A DNA stretch of 10,500 nucleotides from JBBRNH01 sp038247465 (lineage in GTDB: Bacteria; Bacteroidota; Bacteroidia; Cytophagales; Spirosomataceae). The DNA lies in NCBI GenBank assembly GCA_038247465.1, contig JBBRUV010000163.1:1-10500 (forward strand), in the 5' to 3' direction. The notes below the pieces were generated by a model. That model did not search any database. It was not told the DNA's origin and saw only the letters and a program-made list of their open reading frames with translations. The position numbers and the translations under genes were made by a program. Positions within the stretch are counted from its first letter, which is position 1, and the number at the start of each line of letters is the position of its first letter. Below, piece after piece: positions 1 to 6,938 of the stretch.

Positions 1-992
1 ACATTAAAGCCCTCGAAACCATGCTGGCAACCGACAGCCTGCCCTGCAACGTGAAAGTGATGATCGAGGGCGAAGAAGAAGTCGGCTCCGACCACCTCGG
101 TACGTTTGTAGCCCAAAACCGCGAGATGCTCAAAACCAACGTGATTCTGATCTCCGATACCAGCATTATTGCCAACGACGTGCCATCTATCGAAAGCGGA
201 TTACGGGGATTGTCTTATGTGGAAGTTACCGTAACCGGCCCAAATCGTGATTTGCACTCCGGCGTGTATGGCGGGGGCGTGGCGAATCCGGCCAACGCAC
301 TGGCAAAAATGATTGCATCGCTACACGATGAACAAGGACATGTCACGATTCCCGGATTTTATGACAACGTAATTGATCTCACCGAAACCGAACGCAATGA
401 ACTTGCCAAAGCCCCGTTTGATCTCAGCGAATACAAACGTGATCTCGGCATTGCCGATGTATTGGGTGAGGCCGGTTACTCAACCAACGAGCGCACAAGC
501 ATCCGGCCCACGCTCGACGTAAACGGTATTTGGGGCGGCTACACCGGCGAAGGGGCCAAAACCGTGCTGCCGTCGAAAGCCGCAGCCAAAATTTCGATGC
601 GGCTCGTGCCGAACCAAACACCCGACGAAATCACCACCCTCTTTACCAACCACTTTATGAGCATTGCCCCGGCGGGCGTGACCGTAACGGTAACTCCGCA
701 TCACGGCGGTTTGCCCTACGTTACGCCGATTGACTCAGTTGAGTTTGAGGCCGCAAGCCGGGCAATGGAAGAAGCCTGGGGCAAAAAACCCATCCCGACG
801 CGGGGCGGAGGCAGCATCCCAATTGTGGCCCTGTTTGAGCAGGAATTGGGCGTGAAGTCTATTTTGATGGGTTTTGGGCTGGATATTGATGCGCTGCACT
901 CGCCCAACGAGAGCTATGGCCTGTTTAATTTCTACAAAGGCATCGAAACGATTCCGTTGTTTTATAAGCACTATGCGGAGATGAAAAAATAG
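1..992 (+). CDS. M20-family metallodipeptidase, C-terminal part (5' end outside window)
   Basis: Zinc-dependent peptidase of the M20 family, carnosinase/CNDP-like branch, expected to cleave dipeptides. The frame is open from position 3 with no stop, so the ATG at 21 is internal; roughly the first 130 residues of a ~455-residue protein are missing. Counting from that Met, EGEEEVGS (16-23) holds the general-base Glu19 and metal-ligand Glu20, and Asp46 in ISDTS matches the next metal ligand. His79 in LHSGVYGG lies in the inserted dimerisation domain, which runs to about residue 235. Arg194 in ISMRLVPNQ and RGGGSIP (261-267) form the substrate pocket, and His293 in LHSPNE is the last metal ligand. 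The first metal-binding His and the bridging Asp of the family lie upstream of the window. No signal peptide can be judged. The gene converges on the hydrolase at 1080. The family call is firm; the substrate is not known. Confidence 0.93.
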   Translation, partial: IKALETMLATDSLPCNVKVMIEGEEEVGSDHLGTFVAQNREMLKTNVILISDTSIIANDVPSIESGLRGLSYVEVTVTGPNRDLHSGVYGGGVANPANALAKMIASLHDEQGHVTIPGFYDNVIDLTETERNELAKAPFDLSEYKRDLGIADVLGEAGYSTNERTSIRPTLDVNGIWGGYTGEGAKTVLPSKAAAKISMRLVPNQTPDEITTLFTNHFMSIAPAGVTVTVTPHHGGLPYVTPIDSVEFEAASRAMEEAWGKKPIPTRGGGSIPIVALFEQELGVKSILMGFGLDIDALHSPNESYGLFNFYKGIETIPLFYKHYAEMKK

Positions 993-1080
993 TTTGGGCA
1001 GGGCGGCCTATGCCGTTCGTAATTTGTGGTTATTCGTTGGTAGCAAAACAACCACAAACCACGAACGGCAAACTATTTTT
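985..1080. terminator. Bidirectional intrinsic terminator between convergent genes
   Basis: A long imperfect inverted repeat fills the gap. The outer arms AAAAATAGTTT (985-995) and AAACTATTTTT (1070-1080) pair. After 16 unpaired bases on the left come GCCGTTCGT (1012-1020) with ACGAACGGC (1061-1069), a 2-base mismatch, then TTTGTGGTT (1023-1031) with AACCACAAA (1050-1058), and an 18-nt loop. The plus strand ends in five T (1076-1080), and the minus strand reads six T across 989-984. It can therefore stop transcription from both the dipeptidase and the hydrolase. The outer arms contain the dipeptidase stop codon and touch the first base of the hydrolase stop. Confidence 0.82.
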
Positions 1081-1943
1081 CACGCCTTCAGTTTCCCCTT
1101 CAAATACGCCAATGCCCGTTTGTAGGCATCTTCGGTGGCGGCTTTGTCGAAGTTGGGGTTACTTGGGTTGGCAAAACCATGATCAGCTTCGTAGGTTTTA
1201 ACGGCGATTTTTTCACCCGCCTGATCCATTGCTCCTTCAAACTGTTTCAGGGTTTCGGTCGAGATAAACTTGTCTTTTGTACCGAACAAACCCAACACGT
1301 CGGTTTCGAGCATCTTCAGTTTGTTTACGTCCATCTCCGGGAAACCGTAATACATCACGCACCCTTTGGCCTGTTTGCCTTCCAGAATGGCCGACTGCAA
1401 CGACAGCCCACCACCAAAACACCAGCCTACGCTGGCAATGTCGGCTTTTGGCCCGGCGTAGCCTATGGCCGCTTTCATAATAGCTCCCAAACGGTTTTTG
1501 TCGGCTCCCTGCATCAGTTTACCTGCATCTTCGGCTTTGGTGGCAACCTGCCCGTCATACATATCCAGCGCAATTACGTTCACATCTTTCAGGTCGTTGT
1601 AGTACGTTTCGGCTTCGCGCTTGATGTTATCGTTCAGGCCCCACCATTCCTGATACACAAACAGCCATTTGTTCGACGGCTTTTTGGCTTTCAGGAAAAA
1701 AGCGTTGGCAGCTTTACCATCGGGCGCATCAATCTTAATCATCTCACCGGCAACACTGACATAATTCAGTGGCAACGGATTGGCGTGGGCAGCGATAAAA
1801 GCGGGGTTGCCAGCAAGCATGGCCATGCCGTTGGAGACGGTTACGGCGTGGCACAACGGAATTTTGGTGGCTTGCTGTTCAGGTTTTTTTGGGGCCAAAA
1901 CCGACAAAACGAGCGTGATTAGGGTAATAAACAGTATTTTCAT
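1080..1943 (-). CDS. Exported dienelactone hydrolase-family protein
   Basis: An alpha/beta hydrolase of the dienelactone hydrolase family, 287 residues. The expected nucleophile is Cys175 in GWCFGGG (173-179), with Asp224 in GTKDKFIS and His255 in ADHGFAN completing the Cys-Asp-His triad. QEWWGLN (98-104) carries Glu99, the family residue that interacts with the catalytic Cys. The N-terminus (MKILFITLITLVLSVLA) is a hydrophobic signal-like segment, and an extra ~40 residues precede the hydrolase core, so the protein is probably exported to the periplasm. Classical family members are cytosolic enzymes of chlorocatechol breakdown with about 235 residues. No aromatic-degradation genes are nearby, so the true substrate is unknown. 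The ATG start fits the signal peptide; no clear Shine-Dalgarno is seen, as is usual for Bacteroidota. The gene lies 70 bp downstream of the metallophosphoesterase on the same strand, and no terminator is visible between them. Confidence 0.9.
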   Translation of the reverse strand: MKILFITLITLVLSVLAPKKPEQQATKIPLCHAVTVSNGMAMLAGNPAFIAAHANPLPLNYVSVAGEMIKIDAPDGKAANAFFLKAKKPSNKWLFVYQEWWGLNDNIKREAETYYNDLKDVNVIALDMYDGQVATKAEDAGKLMQGADKNRLGAIMKAAIGYAGPKADIASVGWCFGGGLSLQSAILEGKQAKGCVMYYGFPEMDVNKLKMLETDVLGLFGTKDKFISTETLKQFEGAMDQAGEKIAVKTYEADHGFANPSNPNFDKAATEDAYKRALAYLKGKLKA

Positions 1944-2013
1944 TTGATGAGAAATGTATGTTGGTACACCAAGTGAACGAAGAAATGAGACCGTTGGTTT
2001 GAAGCTTGGTAAT

Positions 2014-3315
2014 CTAAGTAGCCTGCACTAACTCAAAAATCGTTACCTCCGGCAAAATCCCGACTCGACCCGGATAGCCGATGTAGCCGTAACCCCGGTT
2101 CACATATAGCCTTTGGTTGCCCTCCTGATACAGCCCGGCCCATTGTTTGTACGCATATTGCGACGGACTCCAGCGGAACAACTCGGTTTCGATACCGAAC
2201 TGCATTCCGTGCGTGTGGCCGGCAAACATCACGTCAATTTCCGGGAAATTAGGCCGTACCTGAGCGTCCCAATGGCTGGGGTCGTGCGAGAGTAACAGCT
2301 TAACAGGGTAATCTTCGGCTCCGCGCAAGGCTTTGGCGAGGTCGCCGTATTTGGGCCATCGTGCGCCCGCCCCCCAATTCTGCACACCAATCAACGCGAT
2401 TTTATCGCCGTTTGTTTCCAGAATGTGGCTTTCGTCCATCATCAATTGCCAACCCATTTGTTTATGTGCGGCTTTCAGGTCATTGAGATTTCGGCGTTTA
2501 GCTTCGGGGGTGGGCCATTCGGCGTAGTCGCCGTAATCGTGGTTACCGAGGGTCGAGAATACGCCCAACGGAGCGGTTACTTTCTCAAAAATCGAGATGT
2601 AATCCCGTACTTCTTCGGCTTTGGAATTGACGAGGTCGCCGGTAAAAAACACAAGGTCAGGTTTTTCATTTAGCAGCATGTCTATCCCGCCCTTCACCGC
2701 CGTTTTATTAAAAAAACTCCCCGAATGAATGTCTGACAATTGAGCAATTTTCAACCCATTAAACCCAGACGGCAGGTTTTTAATCGGCAGTTTTATCCGC
2801 CGAACCCGGTAATCATGCGCCCCTGAAATGATGCCGTAGGTAAACCCAACTAACGGCACGGCCCCGGCAATGAGCGCGGTTTTCATCAAAAAATCAGAAC
2901 GGGAAATTGGAGGGGAGGAGGAAGGGGAAGCAAGGGGCGAGGGCAATGATGGAGAAACAGAAATTGTCGCCGTTTCGGGCTGCGGTTGGGCAGACCGGGC
3001 AATGGCCCAGCGCACAAACCGCCCAGCATCATCGGCAGCGATAAACAGCACGGCAAACAGCTTCGCCAGATACGGCATCACGATTCCGGTCATGATAAAC
3101 GTTCGGGTGATGCGGCCCAGCGAATCCGGTGGCAAAACCTGCAATGCAATATAAGCCAGCAACGCCAGCCCCGTGAAGCCCCAATAGACGTAGCCGATGG
3201 TGCGCTGCGCGGTTTCTGACAGCCCCCGGCTCACAGTGCGCACAGCTTGCCAGACGTATAAATCAATCAGAAAAAGCAGCCCGGCAACGAGGAGGAAAAC
3301 AAAGACTCGGTTCAT
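2014..3315 (-). CDS. Membrane-anchored metallophosphoesterase
   Basis: A calcineurin-like dinuclear metallophosphoesterase, 433 residues from the ATG at 3315. Hydrophobic segments lie at about 4-22, 42-61 and 73-93. A Ser/Pro-rich linker (about 120-138) follows, then a fourth hydrophobic segment at 142-163 directly before the catalytic domain. The metal-binding motifs appear in order: SDIHSG (Asp195, His197), FTGDLVN (Asp227), LGNHDYGD (Asn258, His259), LLSHDP (His344) and AGHTHG (His367, His369). This motif set and the membrane anchor resemble YkuE/LpxG-type enzymes; some of these act on lipid-linked phosphates, but the substrate here cannot be told. The frame is open farther upstream to a TTG at 3345, but those ten residues are encoded by the palindromic repeat and the sequence from MNRVFVF on is a typical membrane start, so I place the start at 3315. 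It may be cotranscribed with the downstream hydrolase gene. Confidence 0.9.
   Translation of the reverse strand: MNRVFVFLLVAGLLFLIDLYVWQAVRTVSRGLSETAQRTIGYVYWGFTGLALLAYIALQVLPPDSLGRITRTFIMTGIVMPYLAKLFAVLFIAADDAGRFVRWAIARSAQPQPETATISVSPSLPSPLASPSSSPPISRSDFLMKTALIAGAVPLVGFTYGIISGAHDYRVRRIKLPIKNLPSGFNGLKIAQLSDIHSGSFFNKTAVKGGIDMLLNEKPDLVFFTGDLVNSKAEEVRDYISIFEKVTAPLGVFSTLGNHDYGDYAEWPTPEAKRRNLNDLKAAHKQMGWQLMMDESHILETNGDKIALIGVQNWGAGARWPKYGDLAKALRGAEDYPVKLLLSHDPSHWDAQVRPNFPEIDVMFAGHTHGMQFGIETELFRWSPSQYAYKQWAGLYQEGNQRLYVNRGYGYIGYPGRVGILPEVTIFELVQAT
2912..2943 (+). other. Purine-rich, G-run tract inside the metallophosphoesterase gene
   Basis: On the plus strand, which is the template strand of the gene, G-runs lie at 2912-2915, 2924-2927, 2934-2937 and 2941-2943, with loops of 8, 6 and 3 nt. 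The pattern fits a loose G-quadruplex rule. It corresponds to codons for the Ser/Pro-rich linker, so codon composition alone may explain it. Structure formation is only an inference. Confidence 0.4.
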
Positions 3316-3324
3316 AATGACGTG

Positions 3325-3416
3325 TTTAACGCAGCGGTGCAACAATTACGCAAAGGACACAGAGTTTTGTACTATCCTCTGCGGTCTCCGCGTAATCATT
3401 GCACCGCTGCGTAAAA
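3325..3416. repeat. 92-bp palindromic intergenic element
   Basis: The arms 3325-3351 and 3390-3416 are inverted repeats matching at 24 of 27 positions. Their cores are ACGCAGCGGTGCAA (left) and TTGCACCGCTGCGT (right). The interior continues as an imperfect stem, with GGACACAGAG on the left and CTCTGCGGTCTCC on the right around a loop near 3365-3376. No T-run follows the stem on either strand, so it is not a classical intrinsic terminator. It fills the space between the permease stop (3424) and the metallophosphoesterase start (3315). The ACGCAG/ACACAGAG wording recalls short palindromic repeats scattered between genes in many bacterial genomes, but only one copy is visible here. Confidence 0.75.
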
Positions 3417-3423
3417 GAAAAAT

Positions 3424-6400
3424 TTATACCAGCTCCGGCTCCGCCTTCGCTGCCGACGCAACCACCGGCTTCTTCGCAAACCGGGCTTTGATCCGCTCGC
3501 TGACCCAGTACATACACGGCACCAGAATCAGTGTCAAAACGGTTGAGAATGTCAGGCCGTAGATAATTGTCCAGGCCAGAATGTTCCAGAAAGCCGCGCT
3601 GTCGCCCCCCACAATCAGGTGCGGGTTAAGGTCTCGGAAGAGAGCCACAAAATCAACCGACAAGCCGAGAGCCAACGGAATCAGGCCCAGCACAGCAGCA
3701 GAAGCCGTGAGTAACACTGGAGTCAGTCGGATACCGCCCCCGTCAATAATGGCCTCGCGGACGGGAACGCCCCGGCCCCGCAACTCCTCGATAAACTCAA
3801 TGAGCAGAATACCGTTTTTGACTACAATACCAGCCAGGGCAATAATCCCCACGCCCGACATGATAACCGAGAACGTTTTACCGGCAATTACAAAACCGAG
3901 CAATACGCCAATCAGTGAGAGCAAAATCGTGGCGAAAATAATCACCGGCTTGATGGCCGAGTTAAACTGCGTTGCCAGAATCAGGTAAATCAGCAGGAGG
4001 GCGATACCAAAAGCCGACACCAGAAACGTACCCGATTCCTGCTGCTGTTCCTGCTCGCCACCGGCCCGGATGCTGTATCCGTTCGGGACTTCCATTTCCT
4101 TTACTACCTCCGTAATCTGTTGGTTAATTACGTTGGCATTTGCACCCGGAACCACGTCTGAACTCAGCGTTACGAGCCGTTCCTGATTTTTACGGTTAAT
4201 CTGGCTGAACGTGGTCGAGTAGCTAATGTCGGCTACCGACGAGATGGGTACTTGGCGCAGTTGGCCGCCCGTTGTCATATCACGATAAACAATGTTCAGG
4301 CTCAATAGCCGCTCAATCTGGCTGCGGTCGTCGGGCCGGAGCCGAATCATAATCGGGTACTCGTCTTTGGCATCGCGGAATTTCGAGATTTCTAACCCAA
4401 ACAAAGCCGTGCGGATCGTTCCGGCGATTTGTTGCGACGAAATGCCTTCACGTTCGGCTTTGTCGCGGTTGATTTGCACAATGATTTCAGGTTTGTTGGT
4501 AATCAAGTCCGATTTCAGTTGATCAATGCCCTCGATACCAGCCGCCGTAATGCGTTTCCGCAGTTGTTTTTCGAGGGCGTTGAGCGTGGCAAAATCATCG
4601 CCCGCAATTTCGAGCGTAATGGCTTTGCCGGTTGGCGGGCCGCTGGATTCGCGCTCTACCGAAATCTCCGAACCGGGGATTCCCTGCATCGCTTCCCGTA
4701 CTTTTCCGAGCAGTACTTCGGTCGAACGGCCATCCCGGTCAGAGCCTTTCACGAACGCCACCGTCACTTTCGATTTCTGGGGTGTTGCCGAACGGTCGGG
4801 CGTAAACGGATCACCCGCGTTTTTACCTACGTTCGAGATTACCGAGTTTACAATGCCCATCGCTTTGTTATCGCGTAGGGTTTTAAACACCCGCCGTTCT
4901 ATTTCGCGCGTGGTTTTATCCGTCACACGAGCGTCTGTACCGACCGGCATCACGTTATAGACGTAGATATAATCGGGTTCCCCACTGGGAAAGAAAATCA
5001 CTTTAGGCTGGGCCGCACCCACGATAAAGAACGTGGCAACCAGTAGCCCAAATGCCGCTATGATTGTAAAAACAGGTCTCCAGCCGACTAATAACCAAGA
5101 AATTAGTTTCCGGTAATTGTGCTTCAAACCGGGCAACAAATGCTCCTGAAATGGAACAATAATGCGCGGGGTGAGAATGTAGTGGTTGAACACGAACAAT
5201 ATAGCCGCAAAAACAAACAGGTTGCCAAAGCCCCGGTCAACAATATAACCCACTGCGGCCAACGCGGCCAGCACAATGAGTGGGCGACGAATCTGGCCGA
5301 AGGTTTGTTTCGTGGCGTGGGTTTCTTCTTCATGCCGTTTCATGAACGACACGGCAAAAACCGGGTTCATGACGTAAGCCACAAACAAGGACGCAAACAG
5401 GGTCAGAATCAGCGTCAGAGGCAGAAACTTCATAAACTCCCCCACGATTCCCGGCCAGAACAGAAGCGGAAAAAACGGCGCAATCGTGGTCAGCGTTCCC
5501 GACAAAACCGGGATAAACACCTCACCAGCAGCCGCTTTCACAGCCTGTTTGATGTCCCAATCTTTGTTTTCGTTGAAGAGCCTGTGCGTGTTTTCAATTA
5601 CCACAATGGCATCGTCAACCACAATACCCAGACCGAGCAGAAAGGCAAACAGCACGATGGTGTTCAGAGTGAACACAGTTCCCACGATTGGTCCCACAAT
5701 CGGCATCATCACAAAGGCCACCAACGCGGAGAGCGGCACCGACAGCCCCACAAAAATCGCGTCGCGGATGCCCATGAAGAACATCAGCACCAGCACCACA
5801 AAAATAAATCCGAGTACAACGGTGTTAATCAGGTCGTTGAGTTCGGCCCGCGTCCGCTCCGATTGGTCAGCCGTGACCCGGATGTCGAGTCCCTGTGGAA
5901 ACCTGTCTGCCTTATATTCTTCAATCGTATTTTCGATTTTGTCGGCAGCGGCAATCAGGTTAGAACCAGCCCGTTTAATCACGTTCAGCGTCACTACCGA
6001 TTTGTTATCTAACCGGGCAAAATCCTGTTGCTCTTCAAACGAATCCTGCACCTGGGCCACATCGCCCAAGCGGACCGTTGCGCCGGTTCCGGTACGAATC
6101 TGCATATTCTGAAGTTGCTTCACGTCCGAAAATTCGCCCTTCACGCGCAGCGTCCGGCGAATACCCTGGATGCTCAATTCGCCCCCCGAAATGTTGATAT
6201 TTTCGCCCTGAATGGCCGACTGCACGTCGAAGAATGTCAGGCCTGTTGCCTGCATCCGGGGCAAATCCACGTTAATCTGAATCTCGCGTTTCAAAGCTCC
6301 CACAATGTCAACCCGGCTGATTTCGGGCATCGCTTCAATAGCATCCTGTAAATCTTCGGCGTATTCTTTGAGTTGCTTGATCGAGAAATTCCCCGACAGG

Positions 6401-6852
6401 TTGACGTTCATAATCGGAAACTCCGAGAAATTCACATCCTGCGCGGTCGGGCCGGAGTCAAGTTTTTGGGGCAAATCGCGTTTGGCTTTGTCCACCGCGT
6501 CGCGTACTCGTTGCAGCGCGTCGTTTACTTTTACGTCGGGGTTAAACTCCACCAGAATTACCGACACATCTTGCAACGCATTGGATTTGATAGACTTAAC
6601 GCCCGAAATAGATTTCAGTTGTTTTTCAATCGGCTTGTTAATCGTGTTCTCCACGTCTGCCGGAGCCGTGCCGAAATACACCGTGTTGATGTAAATCTGC
6701 GGCACCTTAATATCCGGGAATTGCTCTTTGGCGAGGTTGTTATAAACAAACAGCCCGCCCATCGTAATAATGATGGTAAAGATGTAGATCGCTGTCCGGT
6801 TCTCGACGCACCAGTTGGTGAAGCCGAGGGTTTTATATTGGTCGAATTTCAT
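3424..6852 (-). CDS. RND-family efflux permease, inner-membrane subunit (HAE1/AcrB-like)
   Basis: Proton-driven inner-membrane transporter of a tripartite efflux pump, 1142 residues from the ATG at 6852. TM1 is at about 22-39, followed by the first periplasmic porter region, TM2-TM6 (about 341-498), TM7 (593-612), the second porter region (about 613-940) and TM8-TM12. The proton-relay acids are Asp413-Asp414 in GIVVDDAIVVIEN (TM4), and the partner Lys1012 is in VVKNGILLIEF (TM10), as in AcrB. The TM4 motif favours drug or lipophile export over the heavy-metal subgroup. Two further hydrophobic stretches (about 524-539 and 545-560) lie between TM6 and TM7. An alternative ATG at 6939 overlaps the adaptor stop codon as TGATG and would add 29 residues, but that stretch is a repeat-rich spacer and MKFDQYKTLGFTNW looks like the natural start. 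The substrate is not known. Confidence 0.93.
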   Translation of the reverse strand: MKFDQYKTLGFTNWCVENRTAIYIFTIIITMGGLFVYNNLAKEQFPDIKVPQIYINTVYFGTAPADVENTINKPIEKQLKSISGVKSIKSNALQDVSVILVEFNPDVKVNDALQRVRDAVDKAKRDLPQKLDSGPTAQDVNFSEFPIMNVNLSGNFSIKQLKEYAEDLQDAIEAMPEISRVDIVGALKREIQINVDLPRMQATGLTFFDVQSAIQGENINISGGELSIQGIRRTLRVKGEFSDVKQLQNMQIRTGTGATVRLGDVAQVQDSFEEQQDFARLDNKSVVTLNVIKRAGSNLIAAADKIENTIEEYKADRFPQGLDIRVTADQSERTRAELNDLINTVVLGFIFVVLVLMFFMGIRDAIFVGLSVPLSALVAFVMMPIVGPIVGTVFTLNTIVLFAFLLGLGIVVDDAIVVIENTHRLFNENKDWDIKQAVKAAAGEVFIPVLSGTLTTIAPFFPLLFWPGIVGEFMKFLPLTLILTLFASLFVAYVMNPVFAVSFMKRHEEETHATKQTFGQIRRPLIVLAALAAVGYIVDRGFGNLFVFAAILFVFNHYILTPRIIVPFQEHLLPGLKHNYRKLISWLLVGWRPVFTIIAAFGLLVATFFIVGAAQPKVIFFPSGEPDYIYVYNVMPVGTDARVTDKTTREIERRVFKTLRDNKAMGIVNSVISNVGKNAGDPFTPDRSATPQKSKVTVAFVKGSDRDGRSTEVLLGKVREAMQGIPGSEISVERESSGPPTGKAITLEIAGDDFATLNALEKQLRKRITAAGIEGIDQLKSDLITNKPEIIVQINRDKAEREGISSQQIAGTIRTALFGLEISKFRDAKDEYPIMIRLRPDDRSQIERLLSLNIVYRDMTTGGQLRQVPISSVADISYSTTFSQINRKNQERLVTLSSDVVPGANANVINQQITEVVKEMEVPNGYSIRAGGEQEQQQESGTFLVSAFGIALLLIYLILATQFNSAIKPVIIFATILLSLIGVLLGFVIAGKTFSVIMSGVGIIALAGIVVKNGILLIEFIEELRGRGVPVREAIIDGGGIRLTPVLLTASAAVLGLIPLALGLSVDFVALFRDLNPHLIVGGDSAAFWNILAWTIIYGLTFSTVLTLILVPCMYWVSERIKARFAKKPVVASAAKAEPELV

Positions 6853-6861
6853 ATTGAATAC

Positions 6862-6925
6862 GTTTAAGTTTGAAAGTTTAAGGTTGAACAAATGCCGGTT
6901 TTGCGTTAAACGTTCAGCCTTGAAC
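6862..6925. repeat. Tandem and inverted repeats in the adaptor-permease spacer
   Basis: Two 13-mers, GTTTAAGTTTGAA (6862-6874) and GTTTAAGGTTGAA (6876-6888), differ at one base and repeat with a 14-bp period. The second also starts an inverted repeat: 6876-6889 pairs with 6912-6925 at 12 of 14 positions, leaving a 22-nt loop. No T-run follows on the minus strand. The region is AT-rich compared with the flanking genes. It may be an mRNA hairpin affecting stability or translation of the permease, but no function is shown. Confidence 0.55.
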
Positions 6926-6938
6926 CTTATACGACTCA

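Noticed and set aside
21..23. ATG at 21 as start of the dipeptidase
   Set aside because: The frame is open upstream and the family needs about 130 more N-terminal residues, including two metal ligands.
1179..1922. Plus-strand open frame of 247 codons opposite the hydrolase
   Set aside because: Antisense shadow of a gene with a complete catalytic triad; its translation shows no domain.
1961..1972. Small inverted repeat TTGGTACACCAA upstream of the hydrolase
   Set aside because: The arms are only 5 bp and no matching regulator is nearby; too weak to call an operator.
3316..3345. TTG start at 3345 for the metallophosphoesterase
   Set aside because: The added residues are encoded by the palindromic repeat arm; the ATG at 3315 gives a normal membrane start.
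5119..6012. Plus-strand open frame of 297 codons opposite the permease
   Set aside because: Its His/Gln/Arg-rich translation is typical of antisense reading of membrane-protein codons; the permease is clearly the real gene.
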